Below are positions 15,621-22,925 of a DNA stretch of 27,792 nt, in pieces. The DNA lies in the NCBI GenBank assembly GCA_031549965.1, contig JAVBPB010000004.1, positions 1-27,792 on the forward strand. Direction: 5' to 3'. This DNA is from JAVBPB01 sp031549965. Lineage in GTDB: Bacteria > Bacillota > Clostridia > Lachnospirales > Lachnospiraceae. The notes beneath the pieces are model-generated. The model saw nothing but the letters and a program-made list of their open reading frames with translations, was not told the origin of the DNA and ran no database searches. The first letter of the stretch is position 1. Every line of letters begins with the position of its first letter. The translations under genes were made by a program, and so were the position numbers.

Positions 15621-17120
15621 ATGCAGTTAAATCGTAAACTTTACAATGAAACAATATCAAATGCACCATTAAAGAATATGCCAGAAAAAGTATTACAATT
15701 TGGTGAAGGAAACTTCTTACGTGCATTTGTAGATGAAATGTTAGACCAGTTAAACGAAAATGATTTATTTGGAGGAAGCATAGTACTTGTCCAGCCAATT
15801 AAAGAGGGACTTGTGAATTTAGTTAATGAACAAGACGGATTATATACATTATTATTAAGAGGTTTAGAAAAAGGTGAAACTGTTTGCAAGAAAAAGATTA
15901 TTACCTCAGTATCCAGAGGAATTAATCCATATTCAGATTTTGATGACTATTTTGCATGTGCCAGAAATGAAGAACTTCGCTTTATAGTTTCAAATACTAC
16001 AGAAGCAGGAATTGTATATAATGAAAATGATAAATTAACAGATAAACCTCAAGTTTCCTTTCCGGCAAAAGTAACAGCATTTTTATATGAACGTTTCAAA
16101 CATTTTAATGGAGCGAAAGAAAAGGGGCTTGTATTCATTCCATGTGAATTAATAGATAACAACGGCACAATGCTTAAAAAATATGTTTTACAATATTCAA
16201 AGTCTTGGGAACTTGAAAGTGAGTTTATTACATGGATTAATGAAGCATGTATCTTTACCAATACATTAGTAGACAGAATAGTTACCGGCTATCCACGGGA
16301 TGAGATAGCAGCACTAACCGAAGAATTTGGCTATGAGGATAAACTTATTAACACTGGTGAAATCTTTCATTTCTGGGTAATTGAAGGGCCAAAAGAGCTT
16401 GAAAATGAACTCCCATTTCATAAAATAGGATTAAATGTATTATTTACAGATGATGCCACACCATACAAATTAAGAAAGGTAAGAATCCTAAACGGAGCCC
16501 ATACTATGTCTGTACTTGCTGCATATTTAAGTGGCAAAGATACTGTAGGTGAAATGATGGCAGATGAAACTTTTAATAAATTTTTACAAAAAGCCTTATT
16601 TGAAGAAATAATACCAACCTTAGATTTAGACGAAAATGATTTGATTTCATTTGCAAATGCAGTATTTGATCGTTTTGCAAATCCATATATTAAACATTTA
16701 TTACTTAGTATTTCACTTAATTCAACCTCTAAGTATAAAACAAGGGTTTTACCATCAATACTTGAATATTATAACCGTAAAAAAGCAATGCCTAAGATGC
16801 TTACATTTTCTCTGGCAGCACTATTTGCATTTTACAGAGGTAGTAGGTTTGAAGGAAATGTATTATTAGGTGAAAGATCCGGACAGAACTATAATATTGC
16901 AGACGATGTTGATGTACTTGAATTATTTCAGAAACTATGGAGTGAATGTGATATGACTAAAGAAGGAATTAACACATTAGTTCATACACTATGTTCATCA
17001 CAAAGACTTTGGGGTACAGATTTAAGTGATTTAGAAAACTTTGAAGAAACAATATCTGAGCATTTATATAATATATTACAAAATGGTATGTATACTGAGG
17101 TGAAAAAACTATTATGTTAA
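15621..17120 (+). CDS. uxaB: Tagaturonate reductase (altronate oxidoreductase)
   Basis: A protein of 499 residues from the ATG at 15621, which follows AGAAGGAGTGG. An upstream in-frame ATG lies inside uxaC and is not needed. It reduces tagaturonate to D-altronate with NADH. Seen: the N-terminal nucleotide-binding motif VLQFGEGNFLRAFVDEM (24-40), the mannitol-dehydrogenase-family segment YKLRKVRILNGAHTMSVLAA with the catalytic Lys region, and the C-terminal helical domain. The 3' end overlaps uxaA by 7 bases, which suggests translational coupling. The pairing with UxaC and UxaA favours tagaturonate over fructuronate (UxuB) as substrate. Confidence 0.95.
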   Translation: MQLNRKLYNETISNAPLKNMPEKVLQFGEGNFLRAFVDEMLDQLNENDLFGGSIVLVQPIKEGLVNLVNEQDGLYTLLLRGLEKGETVCKKKIITSVSRGINPYSDFDDYFACARNEELRFIVSNTTEAGIVYNENDKLTDKPQVSFPAKVTAFLYERFKHFNGAKEKGLVFIPCELIDNNGTMLKKYVLQYSKSWELESEFITWINEACIFTNTLVDRIVTGYPRDEIAALTEEFGYEDKLINTGEIFHFWVIEGPKELENELPFHKIGLNVLFTDDATPYKLRKVRILNGAHTMSVLAAYLSGKDTVGEMMADETFNKFLQKALFEEIIPTLDLDENDLISFANAVFDRFANPYIKHLLLSISLNSTSKYKTRVLPSILEYYNRKKAMPKMLTFSLAALFAFYRGSRFEGNVLLGERSGQNYNIADDVDVLELFQKLWSECDMTKEGINTLVHTLCSSQRLWGTDLSDLENFEETISEHLYNILQNGMYTEVKKLLC

Positions 17121-18583
17121 ATTATATTAAGATTCATCAAAATGATAACGTAGCAGTGGCATTAACCGATTTAAAAAAAGGCGATTATGTTGAAAATGTC
17201 CTCATAAAAGAAGATATTCAAAAGGGACATAAAGTAGCATTAAAAGATATTGAAGTAAATGAAAATATTATTAAATATGGCTATCCTATTGGTCATGCCA
17301 CAGAAAAAATAGATGCAGGTATTCATGTGCATACACAAAATTTAAAAACTAATCTAACTGGTATACTAGAATACCAATATAATCCTTTACAGATACCAGA
17401 AGTATCTCATAAAGATGATACCTTTATGGCATATGAAAGAAAAAACGGTGAAGTTGGAATTAGAAATGAAATATGGATTATCCCAACGGTTGGTTGTGTA
17501 AATAAAACAGCCGAAAAGTTGGCAGCAATTAGCAATTTTCATCACCAATGTACAGACGGTATATTTGCTTTTACCCACCCTTTTGGATGCTCTCAAATGG
17601 GAGATGATCAAAAAAACACCCAAAAAATATTGGCTGATTTAGTAAAGCATCCAAATGCCTCAGGAGTTTTAGTACTGGGACTTGGTTGTGAAAACAATAA
17701 CATTGAAGAATTTAAGAAAATCCTTGGAGAATACGACCCGCTAAGAGTTAGATTCTTAAATGCACAAGATAGTAAAGATGAAATCCATGACGGATTAGCT
17801 ATACTAAATGAATTAATTGAACAGGCAAAGGGAGAAAAACGTACTCTTGTTTCTGTTTCAAAACTAAAAATTGGACTAAAATGCGGAGGCTCTGACGGAC
17901 TTTCAGGCATTACGGCAAACCCATTAGTAGGAACTATATCTGATAAACTTATAGAGTATAAGGGAACAACAATACTTTCTGAAGTGCCTGAAATGTTTGG
18001 AGCAGAAACAATATTAATGAATCGTTGCGAAAATGTAGATATATTCAATCAAACTGTTTCATTAATAAATAATTTTAAAGAATATTTCCTAAAACACCAT
18101 CAAGAAATTTATGAAAACCCATCACCGGGCAATAAAAAAGGCGGTATTTCAACTTTAGAAGATAAATCCCTTGGTTGTACTCAAAAGGGCGGAACAAGCA
18201 GTGTAAGAGCAGTACTTGATTATGGAGAAAGAGCAGAAATTTCGGGATTAAACTTATTAAAAGGTCCGGGAAACGACATTGTTGCCATTACAGGTCTTAC
18301 AGCAACAGGTGCCCACATTATCTTATTTACTACAGGCAGAGGAACACCAGTAGGAGCTCCAGTTCCTACAGTAAAAATTTCCACAAATACAGAACTAAAA
18401 AAACACAAACCAAACTGGATAGACTTTGATGCAGGTCGTCTGTTAAGTGAATTAACTATGGATGATCTAAGTAAAGATTTATGGGAATACATAAAAAAAA
18501 TAGCCGCCGGAGAAGAGTACACTAAAAACGAGCAAAACGACTATAGAGAAATATCCATTTTTAAAGATGGAGTAACCTTATAA
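17114..18583 (+). CDS. uxaA: Altronate dehydratase
   Basis: A protein of 489 residues. It dehydrates D-altronate to 2-keto-3-deoxygluconate (KDG); the family uses iron or another divalent metal. Seen: an N-terminal SAF domain (about 1-85) and the large C-terminal domain with HPFGCSQMGDD, LGLGCENNN, LKCGGSDGLSG, LGCTQKGGTS and TGRGTPVGAPVPTVKI, which carry the conserved Cys/His/Asp residues. The start ATG lies inside the end of uxaB, after GAGGTG. SAF and catalytic parts are fused, the normal form for UxaA. KDPG aldolase follows after 23 bases. Confidence 0.96.
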   Translation: MLNYIKIHQNDNVAVALTDLKKGDYVENVLIKEDIQKGHKVALKDIEVNENIIKYGYPIGHATEKIDAGIHVHTQNLKTNLTGILEYQYNPLQIPEVSHKDDTFMAYERKNGEVGIRNEIWIIPTVGCVNKTAEKLAAISNFHHQCTDGIFAFTHPFGCSQMGDDQKNTQKILADLVKHPNASGVLVLGLGCENNNIEEFKKILGEYDPLRVRFLNAQDSKDEIHDGLAILNELIEQAKGEKRTLVSVSKLKIGLKCGGSDGLSGITANPLVGTISDKLIEYKGTTILSEVPEMFGAETILMNRCENVDIFNQTVSLINNFKEYFLKHHQEIYENPSPGNKKGGISTLEDKSLGCTQKGGTSSVRAVLDYGERAEISGLNLLKGPGNDIVAITGLTATGAHIILFTTGRGTPVGAPVPTVKISTNTELKKHKPNWIDFDAGRLLSELTMDDLSKDLWEYIKKIAAGEEYTKNEQNDYREISIFKDGVTL

Positions 18584-18606
18584 AAATTAACAAACGGAGG
18601 TTCAAT

Positions 18607-19560
18607 ATGGATACATTATTAAAACAAGTACACGACTGTGGGGTAATCCCAGTAATAAAATTAGATGATGCAAGTGATGCAGCCCCTCTTGCCAAAGCAC
18701 TACTAGATGGTGGAATTAATGCAGCAGAAATAACATTTAGAACAGATGCAGCAGAAGAATCCATTAAAAGAGTTGCAGATGCATATCCTGACATGTTAGT
18801 AGGAGCAGGAACAGTTTTAAACACAGACCTAGCAAAAAAAGCAATAAATGCCGGAGCAAAATTCATAGTAACACCTGGCTTCAACCCAAAAGTAGTAGAA
18901 TACTGCCTTGAAAACAACATCTTAGTATTACCAGGAACCAGTAACCCAAGTGACATAGAAATGGGCTTAAGCTACGGACTAAAAACCTTAAAATTTTTCC
19001 CGGCAGAAACAAGTGGAGGAATAAAAGCTTTAAAAGCCATGTGTGCTCCATACGCTATGGTAAAATTCATGCCAACAGGGGGAATCGACCCAACCAACAT
19101 AGGACCATACCTTTCATTTGACAAAGTAATTGCCTGTGGAGGAAGCTGGATGGTAAAAGAAGACCTTATAAAAGAAAAGAACTTTGCAGAAATTACAAAA
19201 TTAACTAAAGAAGCAGTAACAGCCATGCTAGGTTTTCAATTTGCCCACATGGGAATCAATCCTGAAAACAATGACACTATCCAAATTAAAGAAACCTTTG
19301 GAAACATTTTTGGCTTTACCAGTCGTGAAACAAGTGGTTCATATTTTAGCAGTCCATTCATAGAAATCATGAAACAAAAAGGTCTTGGAGAATGTGGACA
19401 CATAGGAATCAAAACCCACAGTGTAGAAAGAGCAATAGCATACTTAGAAAAACAAAACATCCCACTAGACTATGAAACAGCTCGTAAAAAAGGAGATAGA
19501 ATAAACGTTATATATTTAAAAGACAGCATTGGCGGATTTAGAATACATTTAGTAGAATAA
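18607..19560 (+). CDS. KDPG/KHG aldolase with C-terminal VOC-like domain
   Basis: A protein of 317 residues, about 105 longer than the usual KDPG aldolase (Eda/KdgA). It cleaves 2-keto-3-deoxy-6-phosphogluconate to pyruvate and glyceraldehyde-3-phosphate. The aldolase part (1-205) has the base and binding motif AAEITFRT (E41, R45), VGAGTV, VTPGFNP, the Schiff-base lysine in LKFFPAE (K129) and MPTGGI. Residues about 211-317 (FAHMGIN ... CGHIGIKTHSVERAIAYL ... GGFRIHLVE) look like a glyoxalase/VOC fold. ATG after ACGGAGG. The extension could bind substrate, regulate, or act on a by-product; its role is unknown. Codons end in A and C more than in the importer genes. Confidence 0.93.
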   Translation: MDTLLKQVHDCGVIPVIKLDDASDAAPLAKALLDGGINAAEITFRTDAAEESIKRVADAYPDMLVGAGTVLNTDLAKKAINAGAKFIVTPGFNPKVVEYCLENNILVLPGTSNPSDIEMGLSYGLKTLKFFPAETSGGIKALKAMCAPYAMVKFMPTGGIDPTNIGPYLSFDKVIACGGSWMVKEDLIKEKNFAEITKLTKEAVTAMLGFQFAHMGINPENNDTIQIKETFGNIFGFTSRETSGSYFSSPFIEIMKQKGLGECGHIGIKTHSVERAIAYLEKQNIPLDYETARKKGDRINVIYLKDSIGGFRIHLVE

Positions 19561-19603
19561 TAAAGTATAAAACTTATAATTATAAAAATGGAGGATAAAA
19601 ATT

Positions 19604-20635
19604 ATGAAAACAGTAGTAACTTTTGGAGAAATCATGTTAAGGCTAAAATCACCAGGACTTGAAAGATTCTTTCAATCCCCAGTTATGGAAGCAACATTTG
19701 GCGGTGGAGAAGCAAACGTAGCAGTTTCCTTATCAAACTACGGTCACAAAGCAAGATTTGTCTCCGTTCTACCAAAGCACGACATAGGAGAAGCTTGTGT
19801 AGGAGAATTAAGACGCTTTAATGTAGACACAAATTCAATCCTAAGAAAAGATGGCCGTATAGGAATCTATTACTTAGAAACCGGCTCTAACCAAAGACCA
19901 TCAAATGTAGTATACGACAGAGACCACAGCCTTATAGCCGACATAAAACCAGGAGACTTAAACTGGGACGAAATCCTAAAAGATGCCGGTTGGTTCCATA
20001 TAACCGGAATAACTCCAGCCCTAAGTGAAAGTGCAGCAAACGCTTCTTTAGAAGCCGTAAAAAAAGCAAAGGAAATGGGTCTAATGGTATCCTGCGACCT
20101 AAACTATCGTGCAAAACTTTGGAAATACGGAAAAACTGCCAAAGAAGTAATGAGTGAACTATTCAAATACGTAGACGTAGGAATTGCCAACGAAGAAGAC
20201 TGTCAAAAATCTTTGGGAATTGCCTCCGATCAAAATGTTGAACACGGTGAACTAGACGTAGACTCATACAAAGCATTAGGAGACAAAGTACTATCCCAAT
20301 TTCCAAATTTAAAATGCCTAGCAATCACTTTACGTGAAAGTAAAAGTGCAAACATAAACCACTGGGCAGCCTGCCTAAACACAAGAGACAGCTTCTACCT
20401 AAGCAAAAAATACGAAATCAACGACATAGTAGACCGTGTAGGTGGGGGAGACTCATTTGGTGGGGGATTAATCCATGGCATACTAACCTACGAAAATGAC
20501 TACCAAAAAGCTTTAGAATTTGCAGTGGCTGCAAGCTGTTTAAAACATACTATTAGTGGAGACTTTAATAGAGTTGGTGTTGCTGAAGTTGAGAAACTAA
20601 TGGGTGGTGACGGTTCAGGGCGTGTGCAAAGGTAG
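19604..20635 (+). CDS. kdgK: 2-keto-3-deoxygluconate kinase
   Basis: A PfkB-family sugar kinase of 343 residues, ATG after ATGGAGGA. It phosphorylates KDG to KDPG with ATP, feeding the aldolase encoded just upstream. Seen: N-terminal VTFGEIMLRLKSPG and FGGGEANVAVSLSNYG, CDLNYRAKLW, and the C-terminal signature VDRVGGGDSFGGGLIHGIL with the catalytic Asp at 283 (GGGDSF, where many relatives have GAGDAF). This is the last gene of the galacturonate operon. No classical terminator follows; 43-bp repeats and element B copy 1 come next and may end the transcript. Confidence 0.95.
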   Translation: MKTVVTFGEIMLRLKSPGLERFFQSPVMEATFGGGEANVAVSLSNYGHKARFVSVLPKHDIGEACVGELRRFNVDTNSILRKDGRIGIYYLETGSNQRPSNVVYDRDHSLIADIKPGDLNWDEILKDAGWFHITGITPALSESAANASLEAVKKAKEMGLMVSCDLNYRAKLWKYGKTAKEVMSELFKYVDVGIANEEDCQKSLGIASDQNVEHGELDVDSYKALGDKVLSQFPNLKCLAITLRESKSANINHWAACLNTRDSFYLSKKYEINDIVDRVGGGDSFGGGLIHGILTYENDYQKALEFAVAASCLKHTISGDFNRVGVAEVEKLMGGDGSGRVQR

Positions 20636-20643
20636 TTTTATTA

Positions 20644-20745
20644 CTTTGCCTTTAGGTTTTTCTCTTTAGGGGGAACCAAACGGATGCTTTGCCTTTAGGT
20701 TTTTCTCTTTAGGGGAAATCAAACGGACGCTTTGCCTTTTAGTCT
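20644..20745. repeat. 43-bp direct repeats beside element B copy 1
   Basis: Units start with CTTTGCC at 20644, 20687 and 20730. The first two are nearly identical over 43 bases and the third runs into the end of element B copy 1. Reverse-complemented, the unit reads GGCAAAGCGTC or GGCAAAGCATC at its end, the same motif that follows the hairpin at the other B copies. Confidence 0.8.
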
Positions 20746-20937
20746 TTCTACTCCAAGAGAGGAGGCTCATTATGTTGTGAAAAGGTCGACGCACCTAACA
20801 TTCCAATGAGCCTGTAAACAAACATATCATGGAAGAATGCTTCCATGATATGTTACAGTCTCATTTCCATGGTGCTAACGACCTTTTCACAACATAATGA
20901 GCCCCCTCTCTTGGAGATGTAGTTTTTGAGGCAAAGC
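20729..20937. repeat. Element B, copy 1 (long-hairpin repeat)
   Basis: Ends GCTTTGCC / GGCAAAGC (20729-20736, 20930-20937). Inner arms of 38 bp (20751-20788 against 20879-20916) pair with one mismatch. A central perfect 15-bp hairpin (20821-20835 against 20840-20854) has a 4-base loop. The 90-base interior differs from that of copy 2 by a single base after reverse-complementing. No coding sequence is convincing inside it. Confidence 0.9.
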
Positions 20938-21551
20938 TGGTTACTTAAAAATCTAGTTTATTGTGTGCAATTTGTATGTATTTGTTTCAAATGTTATTAA
21001 CATTAAATTACAACAATTTTAATCTATACAGACAAAAATAAAATATTTATTTATTGTTTACTTCAAATTTCTTATCAAATTAGTATGTGTTAATTAATCT
21101 ATACAAAATTTGATTGTTTAAGTAAAAAATCTAGTTTTTATAATATTTTATATGTTATATGTTATATGTGTTATAATACACAAGAATTTAAGTTAAGCTT
21201 AAATTTTTTTTGGTAATGGCAAAAACACTTTGAATTAATAAGAACAGCCTATGAAGAAAAATTTAATCTGAAAGTCAAATAAATTTTACCTTAATTTTCT
21301 TTTAATATGTATTCCAAATTTACAATAACAAAATATGTAATAATTATATTTTGCAGATAATAAATCTTCATTTTTTACCCTTTAATTTATTTTTAAAAGC
21401 TAAAAAGTGTTTCACACATTTTACACGTTATAACATTTATAACATTTATAACATTTACAAGAAAACATGCATGGTAAAGATGTGTAAACCATATATATAT
21501 ACGAAACAACAGGACATAATTCAAAAATTCTTTATAAAGTTTGAATAACCA
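20938..21551. other. AT-rich gene-free spacer between the two B copies
   Basis: No gene is supported here. It holds three 7-bp repeats TTATATG (21148-21168), a TATAAT box (about 21171-21176) followed within 15 bases by an AT-only terminator, three 9-bp repeats TATAACATT (21429-21455), and two copies of AATCTAGTTT. It could be decayed DNA captured between inverted repeats. Confidence 0.6.
21185..21211 (+). terminator. AT-only terminator-like hairpin
   Basis: AATTTAAG (21185-21192) pairs with 21198-21205 across a 5-base loop, and the T-run continues to 21211. The stem has only two G-C-type pairs at most, so it is weak. No gene in front of it is identified. Confidence 0.35.
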
Positions 21552-21761
21552 GCTTTGCCTCAAAAAACTATATCTCCATGGTAGGGGGCTTATTATGTTG
21601 TGAAAAGGTCGTTAGCACCATGGAAATGAGACTGTAACATATCATGGAAGCATTCTTCCATGATATGTTTGTTCACAGGCTCATTGGAATGTTAGGTGCG
21701 TCGACCTTTTCACAACATAATAAGCCCCCTACCATGGAGTGTAAAGACTTCATGGCAAAGC
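21552..21761. repeat. Element B, copy 2 (inverted relative to copy 1)
   Basis: Outer ends GCTTTGCC / GGCAAAGC. The inner arms (21574-21611 against 21702-21739) are a perfect 38-bp inverted repeat. The central 15-bp hairpin is the same as in copy 1. Four arm positions differ from copy 1, and each is changed in both arms so that pairing is kept. Two 40-base units starting AAAGACTTCATG (21743, 21783) follow on its right side. Confidence 0.9.
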
Positions 21762-21901
21762 GTCAGGCAAAACCAACCAATCAAAGACTTCATGCAAAAC
21801 GTCATGCAAAACCCGTACAATACCCAAAAAGAAAGGAGTCAAGGACAAAAGTCCCATAAAATGAAATTCAACATTTTTACATAAAAACATTAAATTAGGT
21901 A

Positions 21902-21930
21902 TTGACAACTAGTAAAATTTTATATATAAT
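21902..21930 (+). promoter_or_regulatory. Consensus promoter of the second GntR gene
   Basis: TTGACA (21902-21907), exactly 17 bases, TATAAT (21925-21930). This is a full sigma-A consensus. The leader would be about 175 bases, long for a regulator gene, and includes a small hairpin near 22053-22076. Confidence 0.8.
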
Positions 21931-21933
21931 TAA

Positions 21934-21953
21934 CTTGTATTCAAGTACACAAG
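21934..21953. promoter_or_regulatory. Operator-like dyad at the transcription start
   Basis: CTTGT-N10-ACAAG spans the predicted transcription start of the second GntR gene. FadR-type regulators often bind short dyads with such spacing. It may be an autoregulatory site. Evidence is position and symmetry only. Confidence 0.35.
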
Positions 21954-22113
21954 AACTTAAACATACAAATCAAAAAACAAATAAAAGAATAAGAAGATAC
22001 ATAATCACCAAATAAAGTGAATGAGTACTTTTTATATGAAGGTTTGAGGGTGCTTGCATATTTTAGAGAAAATGCATCAATGTTTATAAAAGTATAAAGG
22101 AGATGATTGCAAT

Positions 22114-22794
22114 TTGACTTCACAGTTTCAAAATTTAAGTAACAAAGATGTTTATCAATGTATCAAGGATGATATTCTGACACTAAAATTAGAACCGGGT
22201 CAATATATTAGTGAGAATGAATTTTCAAAAAAGTATAACGTATCAAGGACGCCCATTAAATCAGCGTTTTTAAGATTGATGAGTGAGAAATTTATTGAAA
22301 TTCTGCCTCAAAGAGGAACCTATGTAACCCTTTTAGATTTGGAGTATATAAAAGAAATAATTTATATGCGTACGGTTCTTGAAACAGAAGTGATTTTAAC
22401 TGCTATAGATTGTCTTGAAGATAAAGTATTGGATAAACTAGAAGATAATCTAAAACAACAAGAAGAACTCATTGGTATTGACACATTTGAAATTGAAGAT
22501 TTTTATAAACTGGATAGTGAATTTCACTTCATCTTATTTGACTTTGTAAAAAGAACGAAATTATGGGAAATTATACAGGAATTTCAAGTATATTATACTA
22601 GATTTCGAATGCTTGATATAGTAGCTACAGGCAGCTTTGAAAAACTATATCTGGAGCATTTTACTCTTTATCAATGCGTTAAGGCAAAAGATAAAGAAGG
22701 AGTAAAAGAACAGTTATGTAGTCATCTTCATGGAAATCTCGACAGACTTTCCGGTAAGATTGATAATGAACTTAAAAAGTACTTTATTAATTAA
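22114..22794 (+). CDS. GntR-family regulator, FadR (FCD) type
   Basis: A protein of 226 residues with a TTG start (AAAGGAG about 11 bases before). The N-terminal winged helix (about 10-72) includes PGQYISENEFSKKYNVSRTP and PQRGTYVTLL. The C-terminal FCD domain (about 78-215) includes MRTVLETEVI, DSEFHFILF and EHFTLYQCVKAKD. Its position directly before the importer, with the LacI-type operator in between, suggests that it adds a second control on oligogalacturonide uptake, as GntR-type ExuR/UxuR regulators do elsewhere. The ligand is not known. It is unlike the other FadR-type protein in the window in sequence detail. Confidence 0.88.
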   Translation: MTSQFQNLSNKDVYQCIKDDILTLKLEPGQYISENEFSKKYNVSRTPIKSAFLRLMSEKFIEILPQRGTYVTLLDLEYIKEIIYMRTVLETEVILTAIDCLEDKVLDKLEDNLKQQEELIGIDTFEIEDFYKLDSEFHFILFDFVKRTKLWEIIQEFQVYYTRFRMLDIVATGSFEKLYLEHFTLYQCVKAKDKEGVKEQLCSHLHGNLDRLSGKIDNELKKYFIN

Positions 22795-22815
22795 ATAATG
22801 GGAAAATAAAGTTAA

Positions 22816-22834
22816 CGCAGGCTAAATACCTGCG
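22816..22834 (+). terminator. GC-rich hairpin after the GntR gene
   Basis: CGCAGG (22816-22821) pairs with CCTGCG (22829-22834) with a 7-base loop. It is the only GC-rich stem in this region. There is no T tract, so termination is uncertain. Confidence 0.4.
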
Positions 22835-22849
22835 GGAGATAATTAAAAC

Positions 22850-22861
22850 TAAAACGTTTTA
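22850..22861. promoter_or_regulatory. LacI-family operator, site 3 (importer)
   Basis: TAAAACGTTTTA within AAAACTAAAACGTTTTATCA, identical over 20 bases to site 2. It overlaps the predicted -35 of the importer promoter. Confidence 0.8.
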
Positions 22862-22887
22862 TCATTATTTAATAAATAAAATATAAA
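22859..22887 (+). promoter_or_regulatory. Predicted importer promoter
   Basis: TTATCA (22859-22864), 17 bases, TATAAA (22882-22887). The -35 is poor and is shared with the operator, so binding of the repressor would block it. Confidence 0.45.
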
Positions 22888-22925
22888 ACTAAAAACTTAA
22901 ACAAAATAAAGGAGGATTTATATTT

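Noticed and set aside
20644..20745. CRISPR array
   Set aside because: The 43-bp units are contiguous, without unique spacers, and there are no cas genes.
21644..21884. Two overlapping open frames of 62-71 codons over element B copy 2
   Set aside because: They lie within the hairpin and its tandem repeats, have no ribosome site and are explained by the repeat sequence.
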